DNA from: Jacaranda mimosifolia
Taxonomy: Eukaryota; Streptophyta; Magnoliopsida; Lamiales; Bignoniaceae
DNA: 64,000 nt
Reading direction: 5' to 3'
Assembly (NCBI GenBank): GCA_018894105.1
Contig: CM032121.1
Span: forward strand, 39,030,230-39,094,229
A program made the position numbers and the translations under genes. Each line of letters opens with the position of its first letter. The first letter of the stretch is position 1. Shown here one piece after another: positions 45,462 through 57,103 of the stretch. The notes under the pieces are model-generated. The model was not told the origin of the DNA. It saw only the letters and a program-made list of their open reading frames with translations, and searched no databases.

Positions 45462-47965
45462 ATGTTCTTTAGCTTTTCTTTGACAATCATGTTGGGTTTA
45501 TATAGTTCTGAGGGTAGTCAGGGGGGGATAGTGAGGCCACCCAGTCTGATAGATGTAGGTATGCTTCTGGGTCGTCGAGTGACGATTCCAATTCCAATAG
45601 CTTGCGCTCCAGCAGCTCGAGCAGCAACCGCGGGGGGGGGAAGAAGCTGGGCCAAGCCAGATTCCCCCGTCGCGAGGTCGACTGTTCACCCCAAGCTATT
45701 ACAGTGAGATCGTACCCACCATTAACCCTGGGGACTTGAGACGTCTTAGAAAGTTGTATCATATCCCTACTGAATACCAACTCCTAACCCCTGGACTGCC
45801 TGGTCGAATACATCACGCTCCTGCAGGTTGCATAACTATCTTCGAGGATGCGTTTAGATGTGGTCTCAGGTTCCCCCTGAGTGATAGTATGGTTAATCTG
45901 CTCAGGGGGTTTCAAGTATGTATAACACAACTTATACCCAACTACTTTTCTACCATTTGTAGTTTTATAGTTTTGATGCACTTGTTTAATCAGCCTGCCA
46001 GTTTGAAAATTTTTCCAATCTTTTTCACCTTCCCATGTCCTGCAAGTCGGGTAGCACCGACGAGTTGGGCTTCTACTACCTAACTGCTCGACCCCGCCGT
46101 AAATTCCTCGTAGCCCCTTCTTCTTCATATGGGCAAGAGTGGAAAAAATGGTATCTGTTCATTCGAGTGGCGAGGGGTTTCAATATCCCCCAGGCTAGTA
46201 AAAGGGGCATGTCGACATGCCAGGGAATCTCACTCCAACTTGGCTGAACACTTTTGTGCGGGGCCTGGTCGAGTTTGGCCCAATGGAGGCCTCAATTTTT
46301 ATTGAGGAAAGGCACTTAATATTGGTTGGACTGTCGCCGGCCCCATTAGATTTGCCTGCGCATTATCAAATAGGTAAAGAGAGTGTATCTTGCGATCTGT
46401 TACTTTTATGGCATGTATCATTCTTTGCTCTTGACCATTGTTAATTTGACGTTTGGCAGATCACGCAGACATAATGAATAGGTCGAGAGCCAAAGCGCTA
46501 GCTCGAGCGGAGAGAAACCAGCAACGGCGGCAAATGACCGTTGCTCGTCGGGCAGCCACCCCAGTCGAGGAACCACGTTAGGTGGCCGCGGCACCCACTC
46601 TATCCCCATCTCCTTCACCCGGTCGACCTCTGGCGGCCATCAGTGACAGCCCCGCAGGTCAGGCCAAGAGGGCTATGATCGAGCAGGGAGGTCCTCCACC
46701 TAAAAGAGCTGCTGCCAGAAAGGGCAAGGGAAAAGCAGCAGGGTCGGGGCCGTCAACTGGAAACGATCTCTTCGGGGATCGAGGGGACGATGTCTTGTTC
46801 ACTTTACCCAAATTCCCCTCTCCTCGATTCGAGGCCGAGCCCAGCCCCGTCGTGCACAATTCTTGGAGCATGGATACTGCGGGGCCGACCGGGGCCGCCC
46901 CCCTAAAGGTGCTACTGGCGGGTCAATTCGTGGCTAACCAAAAAAGGATCATGGAGCTAAGCCAGGAGGTAGCCCTCCGAGAATTTTCCTATCATGCCAA
47001 CATGGTAGGGTTTTCCATTCATTACTTCTGTGTATTTACATTTTGCTCGAGTATTTAATGGCTTTCATATCTCAGGTCGGGCAACTGGGTTACAACTTCT
47101 ATCGTCGATCTGAGCTGGCTCTAGCTGATCGATAGTAGCTCGAGGCTAGAGGTGACGCTGAAACTTTGAAGGCTCAGCTCGAGTATTCTCAGATGAGGGT
47201 CGACGAACTGGAGAAATAGGTCGGCCAGCTGACCAAGGACCTCAAACAGAAGGATGAGTGGGTGATCCTGGCTATTAAGGAAAGGACCAAAATAGACGCG
47301 CAGGTGAAGAAGCTGCAGTTGGACCTACAAGTGACTTATGATTCCAGTCGATCAACGAGCCGTAATGCATGTCTGGAGGAGACACGGGTTGAGTTCAACT
47401 GGATATTGCCGTAGGTGCGTCGGCAGGCCGTGCAGCAATTTATGTTGAGTTCTGCCTTCCAGGATACCAGTGTTGTTCTCGCCCTGGACGACGTCCGGAA
47501 CTCTTTTGAGAAAGCTCTTAAGCAGTTGCAGTTCCTGGGCTACAGCGTTCGGGCTGAAGACCGGTCGCATATGAGTCACTTGTTCGATGAACAGTTGTGA
47601 CCTTACCCCAAAGAAGAGGGCAATGCAGAGGAGCTGGTCGCGAGGCTGGTGGGGTGGAGGGCGCGCCAGAGGTCGAACTCACTGAGGAAGAAAGAAGGTA
47701 GGCCCAGGTAGAAAGAAAATAGAAAGCGGCCACCATGGAGTTCGAGTTTGCCGACGGCCTCGCCTTCAAGGTGTCAGAAGGGACAGCTGATGCCGCCGCA
47801 TATTTCCCCATTTTCGAGTGGCAGTTCTTACAAGATGCTGCTGGCCCTTCTCGACCAGTGACTGCTATGGTCCCCATTTCAATGGCCTTGCCTGAACCCG
47901 CGGCACCTGCTGCTCCTGCTGAAGAGCCTGGTCCCGATGTTGAGGAGGTCGCCAGCTCTAACTAG
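45462..47965 (+). pseudogene. Decayed antisense ORF (aORF) of the Tat-type element
   Basis: Plus-strand coding fragments in several frames: a Ser-rich start (about 45540-45640), GDLRRLRKLYHIPTEY through GLRFPL and TSWAS (45736-46083), GFYYLTARPRRKF (46035-46247), a Pro/Lys-rich linker (46582-47000), a coiled-coil region (47090-47600) and an acidic Pro-rich tail ending 47965. The order matches proteins called putative gypsy type transposon (Pfam PF04195, from memory), known as antisense ORFs of Tat elements; their function is unknown. Breaks: a frameshift at the G run near 45636, and stops at 46579, 47133, 47136, 47217, 47412, 47598, 47699 and 47720. Some breaks may instead be introns. Seven of the eight stops are TAG. 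Confidence 0.75.
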
Positions 47966-48408
47966 GCCTTGTTTTTATTGTGTTTTTTTTTTTGCTTGTT
48001 GAAGAGATGTATATGCCTCGATGAGGCCTTCAAATGATTGTGGATTTCATGCCTCGATGAGGCTTTTGCAGCTGATGAATGGTGATTGCTTTTTTTTATT
48101 ACTCCAAACTCGATGATGATTATTCTCGCTTTGGTTATAAATCGCTTTCATTAATGAGTATGTGGCTTGCAAAGCTTTAACTGCAGTGTTTATTATTCTA
48201 CATATTGGAATTTTTGGGTGAATGCTCTCGAGTGTGCCAAATAATTTTCATTCATGGTCTTCGTCGAGAAAAATTCGTTCTTGCATCTTGTCGAGCAAAT
48301 TGTAATTAATCCGTTAGCGTGATAGCTAGTCTTTAGGTTTTAAATGATCTTAACGATTACGGAGTTGGTTTATAATCATTGTAATTGTAATTAATAATTA
48401 TAATTAAC
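47966..48408. other. Spacer between the antisense ORF and the tandem array
   Basis: It contains CCTCGATGAGGC twice (48017 and 48052) and falls to AT-rich sequence near 48370. Presumed 3' UTR of the antisense ORF. No gene. Confidence 0.4.
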
Positions 48409-48885
48409 TCAGCGCATAGGCCTCGACTTCGCGGCGTAAAGTCCTATTTTGTCAACTACGGGGTTGACTGTTTCGATTCGGCTTGTAGGCCTCAACTCAG
48501 CGGCGTAAAGCCTGTTTTGTCGACTATGGGGTCGACTGCTTGGTCTCGGTACATAGGCCTCGACTTGGCGACGTAAAGCCTATTTTGTCGACTATGGGGT
48601 CGACTGCTTGGTCTCGGCGCATAGGCCTCGACTTGGCGGCATAAAGCCTGTTTTGTCGACTACGAGGTCGACTGCTTGGTCTCGGCGCATAGGCCTCCAC
48701 TTGGTGACGTAAAGCCTGTTTTGTCGACTATGGGGTCGATTGCTTGGTCTCAGCGCATAGGCCTCAACTTGGTGACGTAAAGCCTGTTTTGTCGACTATG
48801 AGGTCGACTGCTTGGTCTCAGCGCATAGGCCTCGACTTGGCGGCATAAAGTATTTTTTGTCAACTATGTCGAAAAGATTCAGCCT
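48409..48885. repeat. 68-bp tandem array, seven units
   Basis: CATAGGCCTC (or a variant) recurs at 48415, 48484, 48552, 48620, 48688, 48756 and 48824, spacings 69, 68, 68, 68, 68, 68. Each unit has GTAAAGCC, TTTTGTCGACTA and GGTCGACTGCTTGGTCTC; the last is partial. It separates the convergent 3' ends of pol and the antisense ORF. Confidence 0.97.
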
Positions 48886-48999
48886 GTTTCATGCGGTTCG
48901 AACGTATCATAATTTTATTTCGACGGGGGGATACAAAGGTCGCCAATGACTCGTTACACAATTTTTTTTTCAAGTTTACTGCATTCCAAGGTCGAGGTA

Positions 49000-50080
49000 G
49001 TTCACGGCCTGATGCATCGGCTAGTCGGTAGGTGTTGTTTTTTTACCGCTGAGTACGATCCCTCCTACTTTGGGTCGAGTTTTCCCACGTTCCTGGATAC
49101 TTCCACTTTCTTGAGAACAAGGTTGCCAACCTTGAAACTCCGGGGTCTCACTGTTCTATTATAGCGCTCCGCCATTTTAGAGCGATATCGCTGCATTGTG
49201 TTGTAAGCTGCATGGCGTTGCTCATCAACAGTGACTAGATCCAGAGTCCTCTCCGATACCTTTGCAATCGGGTTATAGTAGATCACTTTGGCTGTATGTT
49301 GGATTAATTCGGACGGGATTACTGCCTCGGATCTGTAGACTAGGCTGTACTGGCTGTGGCCCGTGGCTGTTCGAGGTGTCATTCTGTAAGCCCACAGCAC
49401 TCCTGGGAGGTCGTCTGCCCAACTAGCTCCTGTCCCTATTATTCGAGTTTTAAGGTGGTCGAGAACAGTTCTGTTTGTAACCTCAGTCTGTCCGTTAGAC
49501 TGCGGGTTTCCTACCGAAGTGAAGTATTAGGTGATCCTTAGGGTCTCGCACCACTTCCTCGTGTTTCTGCTTTGAAACTAGGTGCCATTATCCGAAATTA
49601 AGACCTTAGGCAATCCAAACCAACAGATTATATTCTTCCAAATGAAACTTTTGATGGCAGCATCGGTGATCTTCGGGACTGCCTCGGTTTCAACCTATTT
49701 AGTGAAGTATTCGACGGCCACTATGATAAACTTCCGCTGGCCCGAAGTCTTCGGGAGCGATCCCACTATGTCGATCCCCCACTAGTCGAATGGCCAGGTG
49801 ATCTGAATGTTGACCATCGATGCGGCCGACTGATGCTGGATGTTCAAATGGATCTGGCATGATGGGCATTTTCTGGCGAAGTTGACCGAGTCTTGTAGCA
49901 AAGTTGGCTAGAAATAATTGTGTGCTAAAGATCAACTGCCAGAATGATTGCCGCAAATACCAGCGTGTATTTCCCGTAATACCCTGTCCGTCTCGTCCTG
50001 TTCTAAGCATCTCAGTGGAGGTCCTGATATGGACCTCCGATAAAGCTGGCCATGCTCATCTAGCGCGAACTTGGCTGCTT
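49000..50080 (-). pseudogene. Integrase of the Tat-type element, with stops
   Basis: On the minus strand the zinc-finger part (LREIHAGICGNH and ARKCPSCQ, about 49990-49860) leads to the core. The first Asp is in WGIDIVGSLP (about 49775), the second in LISDNGT (about 49595), and Glu in SNGQTEV (about 49495), spaced D-x35-E as in active retroviral-type integrases. The C-terminal part (ERYNRTVRPRSFKVGNLVLKK, 49065-49400) is open. Stops interrupt at 49782-49784 (FD-stop-WG), about 49694 (FTK-stop-VE), 49578-49580 (GT-stop-F) and about 49524. It would insert element cDNA into the genome if intact. Confidence 0.8.
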
Positions 50081-50195
50081 AATCCCTAAGCCTGCGGGTC
50101 TCTTTGTCGTCGGGGGGCAAGGTACCTTGACTTAAGTAAAGTTTGATTGGCGCTTGCTAGGAAAGAATTGCCTCTTTGATACATCTGACGAGTCG

Positions 50196-50660
50196 CTAAT
50201 CAGGGGAGTCGACACTAGGCTTGTCGGCCGCCAAAAATGTTATAGTTCGTTCCCTGGTACCTTTCGCCCAGCTGGCGAGCTTCGAGAGTGAGTCTACTCG
50301 TTCATTCTTTGCCCGGGGGACTTGGCTGAGGGTGAAGCTCTTAAACAACTGTTGCGGCCGCTTTACCTCGGACAAGTATCGGGCCATTTTGTGTTCTTTT
50401 GTGTCAAAATTTCCTTCGACCTGTTTTGCGACCAGTTGAGAATTAGTGAATACTGCAAGCTGCTCGACTCTACGTGTTGTGATCATGCACATTCCTGCAA
50501 TGAGGGCCTCATATTCTGCTTCATTATTGGTAACTGGGAAGTCAAGCTTGATTGCGAAATCATACTCCTCAGAAAGCGGGGAATGGAGGGATACACCTAT
50601 CCCGCCCCCTGATGCGGTTGCTGACCCATCAACATGTAGGGTCCACATCGAGGTGTTGTC
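50196..50660 (-). pseudogene. Second RNase H (archaeal-type) of the Tat-type element
   Basis: An open stretch of about 150 residues with WTLHVDGSA, NNEAEYEALIAG, FTNSQLVAKQV and RAKNERVDSLSKLAS, in the order typical of the extra RNase H of Tat elements. The family usually has SDSQLV; here the catalytic Asp is Asn (TNSQLV), so the domain is probably inactive. Confidence 0.8.
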
Positions 50661-51709
50661 GGTATTCTGGTCCGATAGGTCGAGTCTTTCGACTACGAAG
50701 TCGGCTAAGACTTGGGCTTTTATGGCAGTCTGCGGCTGAAATGTGATGTCGAATTCCCTTGTGCTTGATAGCCCATTTAGTGAGCCGACCCGAAGTGTCG
50801 GGCTTTGACAACACCTACTTCAGTGGCTGATTTGCCAGGACCAGGATTGCATGGGATTGAAAGTAAGGCCGTAATTTCCTTGCAGACGTGACGAGGACTA
50901 GAACAAACTTTTCGATCTCCAAATAATTGTGCTCAGGTCCCTGCAGGGCTTTGCTGCAATAGTATACCGGACGGGGGGTTCCTCCTCTTGTTGATGTCAA
51001 CACTGAACTGATCGAGGTCGAGGATACTGCCTAGTACAGCTGTAGCACTTTTTCTAGCTCGGGTTTGGCAAGCATGGGCGACGAAGATAGGTGTTGCTTG
51101 AGCTCTAGCAAAATTTGATCACACTGTCGATCCCATTGAAAACTGAATTTTTTGGCGTTCCTGAGGATTTTAAAGAACGGTAGGCTCTTGTCGGCCAGTC
51201 GGGCTATGAATCTGCCCAGGGCCACAACCCTCCCGACCAAGCACTGGACTTCTCGAACTGTGCGATGAAGGATGATGTCCAGAATTGCTTGGATCTTCTG
51301 CGGATTGGCCTCGATCCGTCTCTGACTCACCATATAGCTGAGGAATTTGCCTCCTTGAACACCAAAGGTGCACTTGCTGGTGTTGAGCTTCATGCTGAAA
51401 GCCCTTAATATGGCAAAAGTGTGGCTGAGGTCGACCAGATGGTTCTCGGCCCTCTTGGTTTTTACAATCATGTCATCAACATAAACCTCCATTGATTTCT
51501 CGATTTCATTTTTAAACATGAAATTGACAAATCTCTAGTATGTCGCCCCTGCATTTTTAAGTCCGAAGGGCATGATTAGGAAACAATATACTCCATTGGG
51601 GACAACGAATGAGGTCTTTCCTATCCTCGGGTGCCATGAATATTTGGTAATAGCCTTAGAATGCATCCATCATGCTAAGTGGCTCACAACCAGCAGTAAA
51701 ATCAACTAA
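50661..51709 (-). pseudogene. Reverse transcriptase and first RNase H, truncated
   Basis: From 51709 the minus strand reads AGCEPLSMMDAF-stop-GYYQIFMAPEDRK, then NHALRT or LIMPFGLK-type sequence, and YVDDM (about 51475), the active-site motif with two of the three catalytic Asp. The connection and RNase H region follow (PVYYCSKALQGPEHNY, 50815-51003, then FDITFQPQTAIKAQVLADF near 50750). At least one frameshift lies near 50755 and stops near 51664, 51535 and 51029. The first third of the polymerase domain is missing. Confidence 0.8.
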
Positions 51710-51788
51710 TAAAATAGACCTCATGCTAACCCGCTCTGTTGCTATCCCTATAAATTGATAACTCATTTTGAGCTCTTTAAAATATATA

Positions 51789-52105
51789 GGGAATGTTTGG
51801 TTATATTTTTTGTGTGACTGTATTATGTGTTTTTGGAGAATGTAAAAGTTATTTTTTGTTATGTTTGTTTATGTTTTGAAGGAGATTTTTTTTTTTTAAA
51901 TTGTAGCAGTCAAATCAATGCTTTTTTATTGAGTTTTTTGGGTAAAAATGAAATTAATTGATTTTTTTAAATATTGGAATAATAAAATATATAATATATG
52001 TATGTATATATTAAAAAATGTATTTTTTCGGAGGAAAAATGATGATATGTTTGGTTATGTTTTCCAAAATAATGTTGTTTTGGGGAGACATAACCAAATG
52101 CTCCC
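51789..52105 (+). mobile_element. MITE, family M3
   Basis: It starts GGGAATGTTTGGTTAT and ends CATAACCAAATGCTCCC, with ATA at 51786-51788 and 52106-52108. It lies about 75 bp beyond the broken end of the gypsy element. Confidence 0.75.
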
Positions 52106-52472
52106 ATATATTTTTTTAAAACATGATGGAGAAATTAATATAAATATATATGCACACACATACATTCATCAGATATTGTATATAGATATTAAAAGTAAAA
52201 GGTGAAATATTGTAAAATTGACAAAACTATTCATAACATGTTATTATATTTGTTGTAATCACATAAATATACTTTACTTTAACAAATATAAAAGCATATG
52301 ATACCATTTTCAAAACCCAAACAATAGATCAATTAAGATATATTTGAAGTACTAATACATACGAAATAATATTCTAATTGCATGCATTATTTATTCATTT
52401 AAGCTTAAAATGTTATTGCCTTATTTACAATATTAATTGTGTAAAAAAGTTGCATATACATACTAAAGTTAA
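52106..52472. other. Non-coding gap between two MITEs
   Basis: AT-rich sequence; nothing seen. Confidence 0.35.
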
Positions 52473-52827
52473 GGCTTTGTTTGGTTATGTTTCCCAGAAC
52501 AATATTGTTTTGGGAAAATATATTGTTCTGGGAAATCGTAACCAAAGATATCTCTATATTCCTTCAAAATGTATATTCTTCAATATATACATGCATATTA
52601 TATATATATATATATTATATTTATTATTATAATATTAAAATAATCACTCAATTCTACTTTTATCCAAAAAATTCAACAAAAAAAATATTAATTTGACTAT
52701 AAAAAATGTCTCCTCCAAAATATAAATAAATAAATAAATAAACTTTCACATTCTCTAATAATTTATTTTTTCAAAACACATAATAATTACGTAATAAAAT
52801 CAAACAAAAAAATAACCAAACATAACC
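52473..52827 (-). mobile_element. MITE, family M3, reverse copy with a short internal duplication
   Basis: It starts GGCTTTGTTTGGTTATG and ends ACCAAACATAACC, flanked by TAA at 52470-52472 and 52828-52830. Near the left end a segment with TTGTTTTGGGAAAATA is followed by a second GTTCTGGGAAATCGTAACC. Confidence 0.7.
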
Positions 52828-52940
52828 TAAGTATTTTTACAATAATAAGGTCACTTATAACAACTACCTTGAGAAAAAAGTTTATTAGATTACTATTTTT
52901 CATCAATAGTTTGAATATCATAGTGTGAGTTTTCTTATTA

Positions 52941-53262
52941 GGGCTTGTTTGGTTTCATTTTCAAACCTCATTTTCATATTTTATATTATTTAAAAATTAA
53001 AACACATTGCTTTTTACATATTTTTATTAGACAATATTTTAATTTTTATTTTCAAAATACATTATCTAATAACTTATATATCTTATCCCAATAGCTTTTA
53101 TTATTACTATCTCTCTCTAATTACAACTTACTAAACCTAATATAATAATTTCTTTCCCTACAATTTATTCCAAATATAAACTCATTTTCATTAAATACTT
53201 TTTTCAAATTTTAAAAATAATGAAAATGAAAAATAAGAATGAAAATAAAACCAAACGATCCC
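52941..53262 (-). mobile_element. Tourist-like MITE, family M2, reverse copy
   Basis: It starts GGGCTTGTTTGGTTTC and ends AATAAAACCAAACGATCCC, with TTA at 52938-52940 and 53263-53265. It ends 133 bp before the ATG at 53395. Confidence 0.85.
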
Positions 53263-53394
53263 TTATTTTTTTATAACCGAGACTGTAACCTTAATGACTG
53301 ATGTTCTCCTAAATTGTTACTGAATTGTTACTCTATTGAATTACGAAAGGACCTTCTGTAGCTCTGTGCCGCTCATCTCAAAAAATCTGCATCC

Positions 53395-53590
53395 ATGGCG
53401 TTCGCCGTCTCGACTAGCACCTCGTCCTTTTCCGATTCTTCGTCAAAAATACTACATTCTCCAATCGGCGCCACCGCCTTCCAAAACCTCAATCGCCAGC
53501 GGCCACTTCCTCCTGAGCCTCCAAAGTGGTTTCCCTTTGACGGCTCTCTCGGTCTATCAAAAGAAAGAGATAGGGGTTCTTAGAGGTAGT
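53395..53590 (+). CDS. Possible first exon of an unidentified, perhaps plastid-targeted protein
   Basis: The ATG at 53395 is in a good plant context (CCATGGCG). The first 45 residues are rich in Ser, Thr and Ala with few acidic residues (MAFAVSTSTSSFSDSSSK), like a chloroplast transit peptide, followed by PPEPPKWFPFDGS. The frame stops at 53581, so it is either a short ORF or an exon spliced before that; candidate GT donors lie at about 53551, 53573 and 53586. The block is much more GC-rich than its surroundings. Downstream open patches at 54889-54942 and 55119-55214 could be later exons or relics, but I could not join them in frame. Family not recognised. Confidence 0.35.
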
Positions 53591-54153
53591 TTTTGCACCT
53601 TCCGTCTGTTGATTGGTTTGGTTACATGTGAAATAGATTTTAATTTTTGGCAACTTTGATTTCAGTGGTTTATATGATTCAATGGAGTGGATTCGAGATG
53701 TTTTGTGTTTCTGAAAATTTTTATTCATAGCGGCGTTACTTTTCCAGACTGCTCTGATTCAAGCATCTATTGATTGTTGTGGGTATATTTTCGCTGAATG
53801 ATAATTTTGTCAATTTTGGGTATTAAAAGTTTTAAGATCTTTGTAACTGAATTGGATTCTTGATAGACCAGGATTTGCCACATCCAATTAATGGCTACTC
53901 TCCTTGGATTGGACATCAATCAATCATAGCATTCACTTGCCATTGCCATTTGAATGACGTTGGTTTGGCCTGAGCCAGGTTAGAATTTTCCCCAAACTCG
54001 GCACTTCTGGTTTAGTGTTAACTGAATGCTCAATGTTCTATATCCAGCATAGAACTAAGTGCCATAATTTTGGATGAGTTATATGTTGACCTTTAACTTT
54101 TCACCTCTACGTAGGATATAACTAGGATTTTATGCCATTTTATGTCAAATGGA
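53591..54153. other. Possible intron sequence
   Basis: Moderate composition like plant introns; no independent feature. Confidence 0.3.
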
Positions 54154-54525
54154 GGATAAGGAATCTTCTTTTTGAACCTCTCTTTATCTGGATTTTCAAT
54201 GAAAGCATTGAAAATAGATAGTCGATTTGCATCTTATTGACGTATGTAGGATAAGGAATCTTTTTCTCGAACCTCTACTTATTTGGATTTTTTAGTGAAA
54301 GCATTGAAAATAGATTGTCGATTTGCATCTTATGGACGTATGGAGGATAAGGAATCTTTTTTCTGAACCTCTACTTATTTGGATTTTTAAGCAAAAGCAT
54401 TGAAAATAGATTGTCGATTTGCATCTTTATGGGGGATAAGGAATCTTTTTCTAGAACCTTTACTTATTGGGATTTTTTAGTGACATCATTGAAAATAGAT
54501 CGTCCATTTGCATCTTATTGATCAT
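54154..54525 (+). repeat. Four tandem ~95-bp repeats
   Basis: GGATAAGGAATCTT recurs at 54154, 54249, 54345 and 54434 (spacings 95, 96, 89), each unit with CATTGAAAATAGAT and CGATTTGCATCTT or close variants. Confidence 0.9.
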
Positions 54526-57103
54526 AATAATAAACAAACTCTATACTCTATGCTGAGCTTGTGAAATCCACTTTTTGTGTATCATTAATTACTTTATTTT
54601 TGGTAAGCCAATAGCCATAGCTTCGTTATTTTGCCCTTCACGCTTACAGTGTTGCTAATTTCACTAACTTCCTTGTTTTAGCAAATAAGCTATTGAGCCT
54701 TGACGAAGCATGCAATGTGATAGGAATGTGCAATGGCCTCATCATCTTATTTTGGATTCATAATTTTTTTGATTCAAAGTCAAATTGATGGCTATCTTCT
54801 TTTTCTTTTATCGTTGGTGGGCTGACAAAATGGCATTGGGGAAGCATCTTGAGCGATGTCCTTGTTAGCGGCTACAACAAGGGCATAATCAATTTCCTTT
54901 AGGAGCTTTGGCAAGAGGTGGACTCAAATAGTAAGTGTCTTACTTTGCATCACAATTGTTGCAAAAGAATAAGATGTAGAGTATCACAGTTGCTGTGTGG
55001 GTTGACCTTTTTGAAGTTTCCAAAGGAAACTGGTTTTCCCTTTATTGTGTCATTAACAAGGATTTTACACAAGATGCTTTTCCCAATATAACTTCATTGC
55101 TTTGTCAATGACAACAGGAAAAGAAGAGACAATCTATAAACTCCATTCGCAATAAAATTGTTGATGGCAGCAATGTTGAAGGAAAAAGAATACTAATAGT
55201 CAAGTTTGCACAAGGTTAGTCTAGTTTTCAACCATGAATTATGTACCTATGCGGCTGTGCCTCATCAAGCATGAATTGCAAGTTTTCATGCCTTAAGCGC
55301 AAAGCTGCAAAATAAATGATTTTTAATTTCTTTTTATTGCAGAAAAGTTGATGATAATGTGCTCTGAGGATTTTGCTTCACCTCATCAATAGAGGTTTGA
55401 TAATCTTATGAATGCATGCCTTTGATGATCTAATAGCATTTTTATGAACTACAGCTTCCATATCCAATAAATAACTATTAAGTTATGTTGAAACATCAGA
55501 AGTTTTGTCCATTAGTTGCCCTATAGAAGATACTGGCATCTTGAAGAACTTATCAATTTCCGTCTTTAATGTAACATTTTGCAACACCTAAATTGACGAG
55601 CTACTTGTACTATATAAACATGTTTCTTTCCACGGATAGCAATTAATGACTTCTTTAAGACACCTAACATTGATAGTAACAATGAGTTTGACTAATTTTT
55701 ATATATAGAGATAACAATCGATACAATGGTGGGATATATCTGTTATATGGCTTTGTAGAGTGGAGGATGGTTGGTATTTTTTGAAAACAATGTTATGTAT
55801 AGGGATCTATAATTGGTTTAAATTTATTTGTGCCCATCTCTTACTATCTTCCATTTCAGTTATGTCACTTGGAGCATGCCATCTTGCTCTATAACATATA
55901 TCAAATGATTTGGATTGATATGGAATTGAAGATTAACTTTGTGATTTAGAGGGATAGCTTAGTTTGTCCACATTTGATCGTCGTCGCCCACTGGAATGCA
56001 TAAGTAATTGTCGTGTCCATGCCAATCGGGATCATTTGATAAATGGTTTAGAGTAAAATGGCATGCTCCCGAGTGACATCACTGTAATAGGAGACTAGTA
56101 AGAGATGAACGCGAATAAATTTAAATTAATAATGATTCCATGTAGATGATGTTGCTTTTAGAAAGTGTTTGTATTGATTGTTAGCCCCTATCTTTGACTC
56201 CATGGGGCCATTATAGATACATCCTACTACTATGTCGATTGATATATTTGTATTTAAAAATTGTGGAACTCATTGTCAATGTTAGGCGCCTCAAAAAAAA
56301 TTATTAATTGCTAAATGTGGAAAAGACACCTGTTTACACAACAGAATGTTACTTCAGAATTGGAGATTGACAAGTTTTTCAATGTGTTAATATCGTTCTT
56401 AAGGCCAATAACAGGCAAAAGCTCATGATGTTTTAATGTAGTTTAAAATTAATCTATTTAATATGGAAGCTATGAGATTATCAAAAGCATGCATTGATAA
56501 GAAATAGGCCTGGCGCATGTTTGTAAAATGTGCAAGCACGGTATATGAGGTTAGTCTTATATTGAGTTTCTTGATCATTTAAAATCAACACAATTATTAT
56601 TTTTCCCCATGTCGTGCTATATATTTCTCTTTAGTCTTTGGGTTGTTTATTCACTGAGACCTCTTGTGATTACTTGTTCTATTTTAAGAGAAGATGTTGT
56701 TAGGAAGGTCGGAATATGCTAGTAATTGCGCATTCAATAGCTAACTAATGGGGAAATATTAAAACATTTTCTAGTGTAATTTACAATCATAAAAAAACCG
56801 TTAAGGTAGTGATATTCTTGTCATATAATTAATTGGAAAATACTTCACCAAAAGACAAAGTTTCGAACTTGGAGATTGGCAAAATACAATATCTCATTTG
56901 TAAAATTACACGCATATACAGTTATGTATGCATACATACATTATATACATCTATATGCATGTGGGATCCAATATGGGATGTATTTACTCGTCTTGAAGAA
57001 TGAGTTGATCTCCTATATTTTTATGATGATTGGCTCTATATTCTTGTGCAAGGTGGAATGACAATTTGGAAAGGCATTTCCAACGTTGAGGTTATAGGAA
57101 TCA
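54526..57103. other. Mostly unassigned; a few coding-like patches
   Basis: Two patches read open between splice-like signals: 54889-54942 (ELWQEVDSN, acceptor TTCCTTTAG, donor GTAAGT) and 55119-55214 (KKRQSINSIRNKIVDG, acceptor GACAACAG, donor GTTAGT). They may be exons or relics of a gene starting at 53395. The rest shows nothing definite. Confidence 0.3.

Larger units (their letters stand above)
44472..51715 (-). mobile_element. 5'-truncated Ty3/gypsy retrotransposon of the Tat type
   Basis: Read on the minus strand the order is: reverse transcriptase (from 51709), RNase H, a second RNase H, integrase (to about 49000), a 68-bp tandem array (48880-48409), an ORF in the opposite direction (47965-45462), and the LTR (45113-44472). 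A second RNase H and an antisense ORF between pol and the 3' LTR are hallmarks of the Tat lineage. The gag, protease, first part of the reverse transcriptase and 5' LTR are missing; the break is near 51715, just before an M3 MITE at 51789. Many stop codons make it non-autonomous. Confidence 0.85.
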
